Assembly: GCF_900217815.1 (NCBI RefSeq)
Contig: NZ_OBMT01000001.1
Location: forward strand, 248,001 to 312,000
Direction of reading: 5' to 3'
DNA length: 64,000 nucleotides
Source: Rhodobacter maris
GTDB taxonomy: Bacteria > Pseudomonadota > Alphaproteobacteria > Rhodobacterales > Rhodobacteraceae
In this document: positions 39,680-49,107 of the stretch, in pieces
How positions within the stretch are numbered: position 1 is the first letter of the stretch
Layout of the letters: every line of letters starts with the position of its first letter
The notes under the pieces: generated by a model
The model's database searches: none
The model's input: only the letters and a program-made list of their open reading frames with translations
Told to the model about the DNA's origin: nothing
Made by a program: the position numbers and the translations under genes

Positions 39680-41551
39680 TCAGTGGCCAGTCGCCGCACC
39701 GGCACCTTTCGGCACACGGATCGACTCGACGAGCGAGACCACGTTCGCCGGAACCGGCCGGGTCATCGCCGTCACCGTAAAGGCCACGGCGAAGTTGATC
39801 AGCGCGCCCACGGCCCCGAAGGCGGTCGACTTGATGCCGAGGAAGAGCGGCGCCGAGTCCGAGAACGAGGCGGTCGAGGCGACGAAGAACCAGCCCTTGT
39901 GCAGGAAGATGTAGACCACCGTCGCGATCAGACCGGCGAGCATGCCCGCGATCGCACCAGTCGAGTTCACCTTCTTCGAGAAGATGCCCATCATCAGCGC
40001 CGGGAAGATCGACGAGGCGGCCAGACCGAAGGCGAGCGCCACGGTTTGCGCGGCAAAGCCGGGCGGGTTGAGGCCGAGCCAAGTCGCCACGCCGATCGCC
40101 ACCGCCATCGAGATCCGGGCGGCCATCAGCTCGCCTTTTTCCGAGATGGAGGGGTTGATCTGGCCCTTGATCAGGTCGTGCGACACGGCGGACGAGATCG
40201 CCATCAGAAGGCCCGCAGCGGTCGAGAGCGCGGCGGCCAGACCACCGGCGGCCACAAGCGCAATCACCCAGGACGGAAGCCGCGCGATCTCGGGGTTGGC
40301 AAGCACCATGATGTCGTTGTTCACGGTGAGCTCGTTGCCTTTCCAGCTCGCAGCCTGCGGGTTGGTGGCGGCAAGTTTCGCAGCGCCAGCGGCGGCAGCT
40401 TCGTCGAACGCAGCTTGCGCAGCGGCGATCGCGGCTTCATCCCCGGCTTTCTTGGCATCGGCCAGAGCGGTCGCCTGTTTGGTGGCACCGTCGTTGTAGT
40501 ACTGGATCATGCCGTCGCCGTTCAGGTCGGTGACCTTCAGCAGCCCGGTCTTGGTCCAGTTGTCCACCCATTCCGGCGTGTCCGCCATCGCGAGCGGCGC
40601 GTTTTGCGGGCCGTTCGGGAAGAAGGTGTTGATCAGGTTCACGCGCGCCATCGCCGCCACCGCAGGCGCGGTGAGGTAGAGAAGCGCGATGAAGACGAGC
40701 GCCCAGCCGGCCGAGGAACGGGCATCCGCCACTTTCGGCACGGTGAAGAAGCGCACGATCACATGCGGCAGACCCGCGGTGCCGATCATCAGCGAGACGG
40801 TGAACAGGAACAGGTTCAGCGTGTTGTCCGACTGCGCGGTGTAGGATTTGAAGCCCAGATCGGCGAGCAGACCATTGAGCGTTTCCAGGAGCGGCGTGCC
40901 GGTCGCGGTCGCGTCGGAGAACAGGCCGAGCGGGGGGATCGGGTTGCCGGTCAGGTTGAGCGAGATGAAGATCGCCGGGATCGTGTAGGCGATGATCAGC
41001 ACGACATATTGCGCCACCTGCGTGTAGGTGATGCCCTTCATGCCGCCGAGCACGGCATAGGCGAACACGATCGCCGCACCGATATAGAGGCCGGTCGAGG
41101 CTTTCACCTCAAGGAAGCGCGAAAAGGCCACGCCCACACCCGACATCTGACCGATCACATAGGTGATCGAGATGATCAGGAGCGCGATCACCGCGATCAC
41201 GCGGGCCGTGCCCGAGTAGAAGCGGTCGCCAATGAATTCCGGCACAGTGAACTTGCCGAACTTGCGCAGATAGGGGGCGAGCAGCATGGCAAGGAGCACA
41301 TAGCCGCCGGTCCAGCCCATCAGATAGGCTGAGGTGTCATAACCGCCGAAGGCGATGATCCCGGCCATCGAGATGAAAGAGGCGGCCGACATCCAGTCCG
41401 CGCCGGTGGCCATGCCGTTCAGAACGGGGTGGACGCCACCGCCCGCGGCATAGAACTCTGCGGTCGAGCCCGCGCGGGCCCAGATCGCGATGCCGAAGTA
41501 GAGCGCGAAAGTGGCGCCCACAACGATCAGGTTGAGGGTAAATTGATCCAT
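39680..41551 (-). CDS. actP: Sodium:solute symporter, VC_2705/ActP-like (probable acetate uptake)
   Basis: 623 residues, about 13 membrane helices. Family marks: ADWMSAASFISMAGIIAFGGYD, GYVLLAMLLAPYLRKFGKFTVPEFIGDR and AGGLAAALSTAAGLLMAISSAVSHD. A soluble Ala/Lys/Asp-rich insert of about 60 residues lies near residues 345-405, which is found in the VC_2705 subfamily. The partner small subunit DUF4212 is encoded just upstream, and acsA is in the same cluster, so acetate or another short monocarboxylate is the likely cargo. Confidence 0.88.
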   Translation of the reverse strand: MDQFTLNLIVVGATFALYFGIAIWARAGSTAEFYAAGGGVHPVLNGMATGADWMSAASFISMAGIIAFGGYDTSAYLMGWTGGYVLLAMLLAPYLRKFGKFTVPEFIGDRFYSGTARVIAVIALLIISITYVIGQMSGVGVAFSRFLEVKASTGLYIGAAIVFAYAVLGGMKGITYTQVAQYVVLIIAYTIPAIFISLNLTGNPIPPLGLFSDATATGTPLLETLNGLLADLGFKSYTAQSDNTLNLFLFTVSLMIGTAGLPHVIVRFFTVPKVADARSSAGWALVFIALLYLTAPAVAAMARVNLINTFFPNGPQNAPLAMADTPEWVDNWTKTGLLKVTDLNGDGMIQYYNDGATKQATALADAKKAGDEAAIAAAQAAFDEAAAAGAAKLAATNPQAASWKGNELTVNNDIMVLANPEIARLPSWVIALVAAGGLAAALSTAAGLLMAISSAVSHDLIKGQINPSISEKGELMAARISMAVAIGVATWLGLNPPGFAAQTVALAFGLAASSIFPALMMGIFSKKVNSTGAIAGMLAGLIATVVYIFLHKGWFFVASTASFSDSAPLFLGIKSTAFGAVGALINFAVAFTVTAMTRPVPANVVSLVESIRVPKGAGAATGH

Positions 41552-41568
41552 TTTTTCAATAACCTCCC

Positions 41569-41826
41569 TTACTCATCCACGCCGTGTTCGCGGTCGAGTT
41601 TGTTCATGCGGAACGCGTAAGCGAAGATCAGCACGAGAAAGACGAGGATCGACCCTTGCTGGGCGAACCAGAAGCCGAGATCGGTGCCGCCGATGCCGAT
41701 GCCAGCCAGCATCGGACGCAGCAAGATGCCGAAACCGAACGAGCAGACAAACCAGATCACGAGAAAGATCAGGATCGTCTGGATGTTCGCTTTCCAATAG
41801 GCATTGGACGAAGAATTGTCCGCCAT
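41569..41826 (-). CDS. DUF4212 small subunit of the sodium/solute symporter
   Basis: 85 residues with two membrane helices (about 17-37 and 50-70) and the family pattern YWKANIQTILIFLVIWFVCSFGFGILL. DUF4212 proteins pair with VC_2705-type symporters. Located 17 bases before the symporter, same strand, preceded by GGGAG. Confidence 0.93.
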   Translation of the reverse strand: MADNSSSNAYWKANIQTILIFLVIWFVCSFGFGILLRPMLAGIGIGGTDLGFWFAQQGSILVFLVLIFAYAFRMNKLDREHGVDE

Positions 41827-41854
41827 GAGCGTTACTCCCTGTTTGTTTTTCTCC

Positions 41855-41882
41855 GAACGGGCCCCCCTCCAGAGGCCCGTTC
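41855..41882 (-). terminator. Hairpin between adk and the DUF4212/symporter unit
   Basis: GAACGGGCC pairs with GGCCCGTTC around a 10-base loop, 8 bases after the adk stop. The following minus-strand sequence is A-rich, so termination is uncertain. Confidence 0.5.
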
Positions 41883-41889
41883 CTCCCCT

Positions 41890-42591
41890 TCAGGCCGAGA
41901 CGCGCGAGACGATCGACCCGAGATCGGAAGCGACCGCATCGATGGAGCCCATCGCGTCGACCGTCTCCAGAACGCCGAGCGCCCGATAATGGGCAATCAG
42001 CGGCGCCGTCTGCGCGTGGTAGGCCTCCAACCTGGCCCGCGCCGTATCGGCAGTGTCGTCGGCGCGGCGCTTGAAGGCCGTGCCGCCACATTTGTCGCAA
42101 GTGCCCGAGGTTTCGGGCAGCTTGAAGGCATCGTGATAGCCCTCGCCGCAGTCGGCGCAGGTATAGCGGCCTGCGACGCGCGCGATCATCGCGAGGTCAT
42201 CGACCTCGAGGCTGATCGCGGCGGTGACGCGCTGGCCCGCTTCGGCCAGAAGCGCATCCAGCGCGGCAGCCTGGCCTGCGGTGCGCGGAAAACCATCAAG
42301 GATGACACCCGCCTTCACATCGGGCGCGGCCATGCGGTCTTTCAGGATCGCCAGCACGATCTCGTCGGAGACGAGCCCGCCCGCTTCCATCACCGCCTTG
42401 GCGGCAAGGCCCGCTTCGCTGCCCGCGGCGACGGCCGCGCGCAACAGATCGCCGGTGGAGAGCTGGATCAGCCCGAAGCGCTCTTCCAGCATCCGCGCCT
42501 GCGTGCCCTTGCCCGCGCCCGGAGGCCCGAGCAGGATCAGCACGGCGGGGATGGTGGCGGCGCCCTGTTGACGGTCAACCAGGGCTTCCAT
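41890..42591 (-). CDS. adk: Adenylate kinase, zinc-lid type
   Basis: 233 residues from ATG 42591. P-loop GPPGAGKGTQ near residue 22, STGDLLR, DGFPRT, and a LID with four cysteines (CADCGEGYHD ... CDKCGG) that binds zinc. A GTG at 42543 would give the usual 217-residue length but has no ribosome-binding site. It begins 3 bases after the acsA stop. Acetyl-CoA synthetase makes AMP, and this kinase converts AMP plus ATP to two ADP, so the pairing makes metabolic sense. Housekeeping adk usually lies in the ribosomal operon, so this may be a second copy. Confidence 0.92.
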   Translation of the reverse strand: MEALVDRQQGAATIPAVLILLGPPGAGKGTQARMLEERFGLIQLSTGDLLRAAVAAGSEAGLAAKAVMEAGGLVSDEIVLAILKDRMAAPDVKAGVILDGFPRTAGQAAALDALLAEAGQRVTAAISLEVDDLAMIARVAGRYTCADCGEGYHDAFKLPETSGTCDKCGGTAFKRRADDTADTARARLEAYHAQTAPLIAHYRALGVLETVDAMGSIDAVASDLGSIVSRVSA

Positions 42592-42594
42592 CGC

Positions 42595-44565
42595 TCACGC
42601 CCGGTTCATGCGGTTGTCGATCAGCTCCTGCACCACCGAGGGGTCGGCCAGCGTGGAGATGTCACCCAGCGCGCCGTAATCGTTCTCGGCGATCTTGCGC
42701 AGGATGCGGCGCATGATTTTGCCCGAGCGCGTTTTCGGCAGGCCCGGCGCCCATTGGATCAGGTCGGGCGAGGCGATCGGGCCGATTTCGGTGCGGACCC
42801 ATTTGACGAGATCTTTGCGCAGTTCCTCGCTGGGTTCGACCCCGTTCATCAGCGTGACATAGGCGTAGATGCCCTGCCCCTTGATGTCATGCGGGTAGCC
42901 CACCACGGCGGCCTCGGCCACTTGCTGATGCGCGACAAGCGCACTTTCGACTTCCGCCGTGCCCATCCGGTGGCCCGAGACGTTGATCACGTCATCGACG
43001 CGGCCGGTGATCCAGTAGTAGCCGTCCTTGTCGCGGCGGCAGCCGTCACCGGTGAAGTAATAGCCGCGATACTGGCCGAAATAGGTCTCCTGGAAGCGGT
43101 CATGGTCGCCCCAGACGGTGCGCATCTGGCCCGGCCAGCTGTCGGAGATGCACAGCACCCCCTCGCATTCCACCTCACCGATACGGACCGCCGTTTGCGG
43201 GTCGAGCACGACGGGCTTGACGCCGAAGAACGGGTTGGTGGCCGAGCCCGGTTTCGTCGGCGTCGCACCGGGCAGCGGCGTGATCATGTGGCCGCCGGTC
43301 TCGGTCTGCCAGAACGTGTCGACGATCGGGCATTTGCCCTTGCCGATATGTTTGTCATACCAGACCCAGGCTTCGGGGTTGATCGGTTCCCCCACGGAGC
43401 CGAGCACCTTGAGGCTCGAGAGATCATATTTCTCGACCCATTCGGTGCCCTGCCCCATAAGCGCGCGGATCGCGGTGGGGGCGGTGTAGAACTGGTTGAC
43501 CTTGTGCTTTTCACACACGGCCCAGAACCGGCCCGCATCCGGGTAGGTCGGCACGCCTTCAAACATCAGCGTGGTCGCGCCATTCGCAAGCGGGCCGTAG
43601 ATGATGTAGCTGTGGCCCGTGACCCAGCCCACATCCGCGGTGCACCAGAACACATCGCCGTCCTGATAGTCGAAGGTGTATTGATGCGTCATCGCCGCAT
43701 AGCAAAGATAGCCGCCGGTGGTATGCACCACGCCTTTCGGTTTGCCGGTCGAGCCCGAGGTGTAGAGGATGAAGAGCGGATCTTCCGCGTTCATCGGGCG
43801 CGGCGGGCATTCGGGCGAGACGTGTTCCATGAGGTAGAGCAGGTCGACGTCGCGGCCATGCACCCAGGAGATCTGGTCGCCGGTGCGCTTGACGACGAGG
43901 CAGCGCACCTTGTCCGAGCAGTGCAGCAGCGCGGCATCGGTATTCGCTTTCAAGGGCGTGCGGCGGCCACCGCGCGGCGCGGTATCGGCGGTGATGACAA
44001 GCTTCGCGCCGCAGTCGTTGATGCGGTTGGCGAGCGCGTCGGGCGAGAAGCCGGCAAAGACGATCGAATGGATAGCGCCAATACGGGCACAGGCGAGCAT
44101 CGCATAGGCCGCTTCCGGGATCATCGGCAGATAGATCACCACCCGGTCGCCGCGCATGATGCCTTGGCTGAGCAGCACGTTCGCCATCCGGTTCACCTTC
44201 TCGGAGAGCTCCTTGTAGGTGATGTGCTGGGCGGGTTCGCTCGGATCATCGGGCTCGAAGATGATCGCGGTTTGCAGCGCGCGGTCGCGCAAATGGCGGT
44301 CGATGCAGTTGACCGAGGCGTTCAGAACCCCGTCTTCGAACCATTTGATCGAGACCTTGCCAAAGGTGAAATCGGTGTTCTTGACCTTGGTGTAAGGCGT
44401 CATCCAGTCCAGACGCTTGCCCTCGCGGCCCCAGAACGCATCTGGGTTCTCGATCGATTCCCGATACATCTCCAGATATTTCTGGTTATTCGCATGCGCG
44501 TTTTCAAAGCCCGCGGGCACGTCACGCATTTCCGGCGCGGCAACAGGTTGCGACTGGGTGTTCAT
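42595..44565 (-). CDS. acsA: Acetyl-CoA synthetase (acetate--CoA ligase)
   Basis: 656 residues from ATG 44565, with GGGAGGAGAGG upstream; normal length. Adenylate-forming motifs [11 protein letters not shown] and WWQTETGG-type segment ([17 protein letters not shown]), [20 protein letters not shown] hinge, and the acetylatable lysine in [11 protein letters not shown]. It activates acetate to acetyl-CoA through acetyl-AMP. With the neighbouring symporter it provides acetate uptake and use. An AT-rich 100-base regulatory stretch lies upstream. Confidence 0.97.
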   Translation of the reverse strand: MNTQSQPVAAPEMRDVPAGFENAHANNQKYLEMYRESIENPDAFWGREGKRLDWMTPYTKVKNTDFTFGKVSIKWFEDGVLNASVNCIDRHLRDRALQTAIIFEPDDPSEPAQHITYKELSEKVNRMANVLLSQGIMRGDRVVIYLPMIPEAAYAMLACARIGAIHSIVFAGFSPDALANRINDCGAKLVITADTAPRGGRRTPLKANTDAALLHCSDKVRCLVVKRTGDQISWVHGRDVDLLYLMEHVSPECPPRPMNAEDPLFILYTSGSTGKPKGVVHTTGGYLCYAAMTHQYTFDYQDGDVFWCTADVGWVTGHSYIIYGPLANGATTLMFEGVPTYPDAGRFWAVCEKHKVNQFYTAPTAIRALMGQGTEWVEKYDLSSLKVLGSVGEPINPEAWVWYDKHIGKGKCPIVDTFWQTETGGHMITPLPGATPTKPGSATNPFFGVKPVVLDPQTAVRIGEVECEGVLCISDSWPGQMRTVWGDHDRFQETYFGQYRGYYFTGDGCRRDKDGYYWITGRVDDVINVSGHRMGTAEVESALVAHQQVAEAAVVGYPHDIKGQGIYAYVTLMNGVEPSEELRKDLVKWVRTEIGPIASPDLIQWAPGLPKTRSGKIMRRILRKIAENDYGALGDISTLADPSVVQELIDNRMNRA

Positions 44566-44912
44566 GGCCTCTCCTCCCAAGATCATCGCGGCTCCCGGCC
44601 GCCTCTCGCCGCGAAGTCACCCCCGCAGCACTCTACCCCGAAGACAGTGTAAACCATTTGTGAGGCACCTGATAACCCCCTATTTGTAATGGATTTTTTT
44701 GTAAATTACTTTACTCTGGGGGCGATAACTATGTAAATTTCCTGACAGAGGCGGGGATTTGGCGCATGGTTTCAATTGCTTGGGGCGGGCCCGGCAGGCG
44801 CGTTAGCGCCATCAGGCGCGGCGGCCCGCCCGGCTGCGGCAGCGCACCGCACCTGCCCCGGCTTTCGGAGGCGGCACATGCTGCAAAGCAGCGAAATCGG
44901 GTGATTCGAGCC
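44566..44912 (-). promoter_or_regulatory. acsA upstream region (347 bases, no gene)
   Basis: The part from about 44645 to 44745 is strikingly AT-rich for this genome and contains four TGTAA words (44648, 44685, 44700, 44732), including the palindromic GTAAATTAC at 44701-44709. This looks like a regulated promoter for acsA. The remainder (44760-44910) is GC-rich with complementary GCGGGC/GCCCGC segments that could end the SulP transcript arriving from the right. Confidence 0.5.
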
Positions 44913-46556
44913 TCAGGCGTCGAGGCTGGCCAGCGCCGCGGCGGTATCGGCGCAATAGGTCAGCGCCGGGGGGGTGAGCCCCTGCGCGCGCATCGCCGCC
45001 TCAAGCGGCGCCGTCGCGCCGACCACGATCAACCGCCCCCCCTTGCGCGTCATCTTCTGCGAAAGCTGCAAGATCATCCGCGCGCCGGTCGAATCGACAA
45101 AGCCCACCTCGGAGACGTCGAGCAAGATCGCGCGGGGGCTCTGTACGATGTGATCGAGCACCGAGCCAAGCCGGGCGACCGAGCCGAAGAAGACCGCACC
45201 GCGCAGATGATAGGTGACGACATCGGCGCGCTGCGCATCCGCCGCTCCGACCGGCGCGCCGGGCGCGAGCCGCGTCATCTCCGCCATGCGGCGGATGAAG
45301 ACGAGCCCGCCGAGCGCAAAGCCGATCACAATCCCCTCGGCGAGATCGCGGAAAGTGACGACGAGGAAAGTGACGATGAGCACCAGCGCATCTCCGCGCG
45401 AGGCGCGGATCAGGGCCGCCATCTCGTGCCGCTCGACCATATTCCAGGCGACGATGCCCAAAAGCCCCGCCAGCGCGGCAAGCGGGATATAGCCCGCCAG
45501 CGGCGCGGCCACGAGCAGGAAGGCCAGCACGAAGAGCGCATGCAACATCCCTGCCGCCGGTCCATGCGCGCCCGCGCGCACGTTGGTGGCGGTGCGCGCG
45601 ATCGTGCCGGTGACGCAAAAACCGCCGAAAAGCGCCGCGCCCATATTGGCCACGCCTTGCGCCACGAGCTCTGTGTTGGAGCGGTGCTGGCTGCCCGACA
45701 TGCCATCGGCCACCATCGCGGAGAGAAGCGATTCAATCGCGCCGAGCAACGTGAAACTCGCCGCCCAAGGCAGCGCCGCGCGGATCGCTTCAAGGCTGAA
45801 GGTGGGCAGATGCGGCGCGGGCAGAAGCCGCGGCAAGGCCCCAAAGCGCGACTGGATCGTCTCGACCGGAAGATGCAGGAGCGTGGCAAGAGCCGTGATC
45901 AGCGCAATCCCCAGAAGCAGGCTGGGCCAGCGCGGCGCAAAGCGCTTGAGCGCCTCGATCACCCCCACCGTCGCCAGCGCCACGGCGACGGCGGCCGGGG
46001 AGAGCGTATCACGTGCGGCCCAGAGTGCGGCGAGTTTCTCGATAATCGGTCCGGGCTCGGCACTGGCGAGATGCAGCCCCATCATGTCCTTGATCTGGCT
46101 CGCAAAGATGATCACACCAATGCCCGCGGTGAACCCCACCGTAACCGGGTAGGGCATGTAGCGGATCGTCTGGCCGAGGCGCAAAAGCCCCAGAACGGCG
46201 AGCATCGCCCCCGAGAGGAAGGTGGCGAGCGCCAGCCCGCTCACACCCGTTTGTTGCACGCAGGCGAGCACCAGCACGATGAAGGCGCCCGCGGGCCCGC
46301 CGATCTGGAACCGCGAGCCCCCGAGCGCCGAAACGAGAAAGCCGCCGACGATCGCGGTATAAAGTCCCCGCTCCGGCCCGACCCCCGATGCGATGGCGAT
46401 GGCCATCGACAGCGGCAGGGCAACAATGGCAACAGTGAGCCCCGCGAGCAGATCGGCGCGGAGCCCGGCGAGGCCGTAGCCCTCACCCAGTACGGTGGCG
46501 GACATCGGCAACAGGGGCTCGCTCCCCTCCCCCTTGGGCAGGCGTGCTTCGCGCAT
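44913..46556 (-). CDS. SulP-family anion transporter with STAS domain
   Basis: 547 residues. The SLC26/SulP core of about 12-14 helices shows VAIVALPLSMAIAIASGVGPERGLYTAIVGG and GGPAGAFIVLV; a cytoplasmic STAS domain follows from about residue 435 (HLRGAVFFGSVARLGSVLDHI, ILLDVSEVGFVDSTGARMI). Family members carry sulphate, bicarbonate or dicarboxylates. No neighbour suggests which. Stands alone between the acsA promoter and the beta-helix gene. Confidence 0.92.
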   Translation of the reverse strand: MREARLPKGEGSEPLLPMSATVLGEGYGLAGLRADLLAGLTVAIVALPLSMAIAIASGVGPERGLYTAIVGGFLVSALGGSRFQIGGPAGAFIVLVLACVQQTGVSGLALATFLSGAMLAVLGLLRLGQTIRYMPYPVTVGFTAGIGVIIFASQIKDMMGLHLASAEPGPIIEKLAALWAARDTLSPAAVAVALATVGVIEALKRFAPRWPSLLLGIALITALATLLHLPVETIQSRFGALPRLLPAPHLPTFSLEAIRAALPWAASFTLLGAIESLLSAMVADGMSGSQHRSNTELVAQGVANMGAALFGGFCVTGTIARTATNVRAGAHGPAAGMLHALFVLAFLLVAAPLAGYIPLAALAGLLGIVAWNMVERHEMAALIRASRGDALVLIVTFLVVTFRDLAEGIVIGFALGGLVFIRRMAEMTRLAPGAPVGAADAQRADVVTYHLRGAVFFGSVARLGSVLDHIVQSPRAILLDVSEVGFVDSTGARMILQLSQKMTRKGGRLIVVGATAPLEAAMRAQGLTPPALTYCADTAAALASLDA

Positions 46557-46628
46557 GGCATCTCTTTGGTTCAGGATGAGGAGACAAGACGCCCCGCTCC
46601 CCCCCTTGTCAAGCGTCTGCCCGCCGGG

Positions 46629-48920
46629 TCAGTTCGGCGTGTCCATGCGCAGCCTCACATTCACCTTGCCCTTCACCGCCTCGGACCAGCTCAGCGTGAT
46701 CTGATCCTTGGTCGCGCCCTGTTCGACTGTGGCGTAGGGCAGCGTATAGACCTTGCCGCCGCCGCTGTTGGTGATTGCCCCCACTGTCACCACGCTTTCG
46801 ACATTGCGCGCCCAGCCGCCAAAGGGCAGGAAGGCTGCGCCATCCACGGTCCAGACCGATTGCGCGCTCGAGATTGTCGCCTGCACCATCACCGGGTTCA
46901 CGGTCATCTGGTTGACGGCATTGAACATGTTGTTTTCGAAGACGACATTGCGCATGCGCGCATTGTCGAGCGCGGCGAAAGTGGTATCGACCTTCTCGAT
47001 GCGCTCGATCGACCCGTTGAGCGATTTGAACACATTGCCCGTCACGCTCAGCCCATGCAGGAAATGCCCCGAGCCATAGGGCTTGACCGAGAACCAGGTC
47101 ACCCAGGGCGCGCAGTTGATATGCACGAAGGTGTTGCCGGTGACGCTCAACCCGCCGAAGGAATAGCCGGTGCCGAAATCGGGGTCGGGGGAATATTCAT
47201 TCGTCCATTCGATGATGTTGTCGTCGATGTAATTCCCCGTCACCGCCGATTGCACATTGGTCTGGCAAAAGACGAGGCCGGGCATCCGCGTGGCGGCGCT
47301 TTCATCATCGCCCTGAAACCAGTGATTGCCGACGATGAGATGCCCCGAGCCGTTGAAGATCATGGTCAGGCCGAAGCGCACGAAGATCGACTCGCGGATC
47401 TTGGCGTCATTGGCATTGACGTTGAGGCAAACCGAGCTGCGATCCTGCGCCCGCACCGTCATTTCATTCGAGAGGAAGTTGCACCGGTCCACCGTCAGGT
47501 TCTGGCAGCCGCGCCCGGGCGAGGTGATCCCCCGGTCCTTCGGCTTCACCACCCAGCAATCGCGCATCTGGAAATTCTCGCCCGCAGGCGCCAGCATCAC
47601 CACACTGGCATAGCCGTTGCAGAGGAACTCGATATTATCGACCGTGAAGCGAGAAAGCGCCTCAAAGCCCGAGAAATCAAGAATGTAACGGTCGCGAGTG
47701 AAGGTGAGGGTCCGCGTGCCCGAGCCGCCATAGAACGGCTCGGAGAGGGTCAGCGAGCCCGCGCCGAGGTTTTTCGCCCGCACATAGACCTCGCGACCCA
47801 CGCCCGTTCCGGTGATCCGCGCGCCCACCGGGATATTGGCGATATTCGCGACGCCGGTGAGCTGGTAGGGCTGCGCCACCGCATAAGTCGCTTGCGAGGT
47901 GACGACCGCGCTTGTCCAGGCGCTGCTCGCGATCACGTTGATCTGCCCGTTCGTCAGCACCCGACGGTTGGAAAAGCTTGTCACATCGGGAGAAATCGCC
48001 GCCACGTCGATCGGGCCGGAAAGCTCGACCCGCCGCCCGCAAAGATCGAAGCTGTTGTGATCGGTATAGCCCAGAAGCGCCTGAAGCCCCTTCTTCAGCG
48101 CCAGTTCCTCGTCGCCAAAGGCGCGCGTATAGCTCGGAAAGTCGAAATTCCCCTGCAACGCGAGCCGGGCGGCAACGGGCATGGTGAGCGTGCCGGTGAA
48201 GCGGATGGGCGATTCGATCAGGATCGAGGAACCAATGAGATACCGCCCCTCCGGCACCACGATGGTACGCCCCGCGGCGGCCGCGTCGGCAGCGGCGAAG
48301 GCGGCGCGGTCGTCCGTCACCCCGTCGCCCACTGCGCCAAAATCGCGCACATCGACACTGTCCATCATCTCGCGCAGGAAGGCCTCGGTGATGTCGATGA
48401 TCTCAAGATCCTCGATCCGCACCACGCCGCCGGTCTGCCCGGTCAGATCGAGGCCGAAATGGCCATAGGCGGGCGCGGTGCCCCAGACCATGTCGACCCC
48501 GCCGCGCGGGCCCGAACCGACGATGGCGGTGATCGTCTCGACCTTGCCGTAAGCGCTCAGAGCCACGCTCGGCCCCCCCTCGACGAGCCCGCCCACATGG
48601 ACATTCGCGGCGCTCATCGCGTAACCCGCGATCCGCACCGCCGGCAGATTGCCCGCGATGGCCTTCACCCTTGCGCGGATCTGCAGATAAATGCCGGGCC
48701 GGATCGGTGTCTGCCCCATGGAGCGCAGCTTTTGCGTCGTTTGCGTCTTCGTCATCTCAAGACAGGCGCCGAAATCGGCATCCGCCGGAACCAGCGCCGC
48801 GTTGCTCGCGCCGTCATAGCTGGCCGATCCCGCCGTGCCGTTCTCGCTCGACCACAGATCGAGCCCATCCTCGAAGGCGGGCGGCATCAGGCTCACCCCG
48901 TCGGTAATTGCGATGTTCAT
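46629..48920 (-). CDS. Large right-handed beta-helix protein, pectate-lyase-superfamily (possible phage/gene-transfer-agent fibre)
   Basis: 763 residues without a signal peptide or membrane helix, start ATG 48920 with GGAGG. Residues 1-190 form an N-terminal beta-rich domain that resembles a carbohydrate-binding or fibre head. The phage-fibre-like pectate-lyase motif DVRDFGAVGDGVTDDRAAF follows at about 195, then a long beta-helix with Asn/Val/Gly repeats to about 680 and a small C-terminal beta domain. This layout occurs in phage tailspikes and fibres. From memory, Rhodobacter capsulatus has a solitary fibre gene outside its main gene-transfer-agent cluster that looks similar; I could not verify this. 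An exported polysaccharide lyase is less likely because no signal peptide is present. Confidence 0.65.
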   Translation of the reverse strand: MNIAITDGVSLMPPAFEDGLDLWSSENGTAGSASYDGASNAALVPADADFGACLEMTKTQTTQKLRSMGQTPIRPGIYLQIRARVKAIAGNLPAVRIAGYAMSAANVHVGGLVEGGPSVALSAYGKVETITAIVGSGPRGGVDMVWGTAPAYGHFGLDLTGQTGGVVRIEDLEIIDITEAFLREMMDSVDVRDFGAVGDGVTDDRAAFAAADAAAAGRTIVVPEGRYLIGSSILIESPIRFTGTLTMPVAARLALQGNFDFPSYTRAFGDEELALKKGLQALLGYTDHNSFDLCGRRVELSGPIDVAAISPDVTSFSNRRVLTNGQINVIASSAWTSAVVTSQATYAVAQPYQLTGVANIANIPVGARITGTGVGREVYVRAKNLGAGSLTLSEPFYGGSGTRTLTFTRDRYILDFSGFEALSRFTVDNIEFLCNGYASVVMLAPAGENFQMRDCWVVKPKDRGITSPGRGCQNLTVDRCNFLSNEMTVRAQDRSSVCLNVNANDAKIRESIFVRFGLTMIFNGSGHLIVGNHWFQGDDESAATRMPGLVFCQTNVQSAVTGNYIDDNIIEWTNEYSPDPDFGTGYSFGGLSVTGNTFVHINCAPWVTWFSVKPYGSGHFLHGLSVTGNVFKSLNGSIERIEKVDTTFAALDNARMRNVVFENNMFNAVNQMTVNPVMVQATISSAQSVWTVDGAAFLPFGGWARNVESVVTVGAITNSGGGKVYTLPYATVEQGATKDQITLSWSEAVKGKVNVRLRMDTPN

Positions 48921-49107
48921 CCGTGTCCTCCGTTCGGCCCGCCGGTCGCCGCCGGACAGGCCCCCTCGCGAAGGGTCAGAGCTAGCCCGGATCGCTGAAG
49001 AACCGCTGAGAGGGCCGCGCGCTGCTTCGGGTTGCGGCTTTCGCGGATCTTGTCACATCGCTGTCGCATCCCCATGCTGCAGATGCATCATCGTCAAAGG
49101 AAGAGAC

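Noticed and set aside
37196-41332. A 1378-residue open frame on the plus strand
   Set aside because: Antisense to the receiver, DUF294 protein and symporter genes; His/Arg/Asp-rich composition without domains. It is the usual GC-driven shadow.
41584-44652. A 1022-residue open frame on the plus strand
   Set aside because: Antisense to adk and acsA; no recognisable domain.
44766-48998. A 1410-residue open frame on the plus strand
   Set aside because: Antisense to the SulP transporter and beta-helix genes, which have clear family motifs and ribosome-binding sites; composition is typical of antisense frames.
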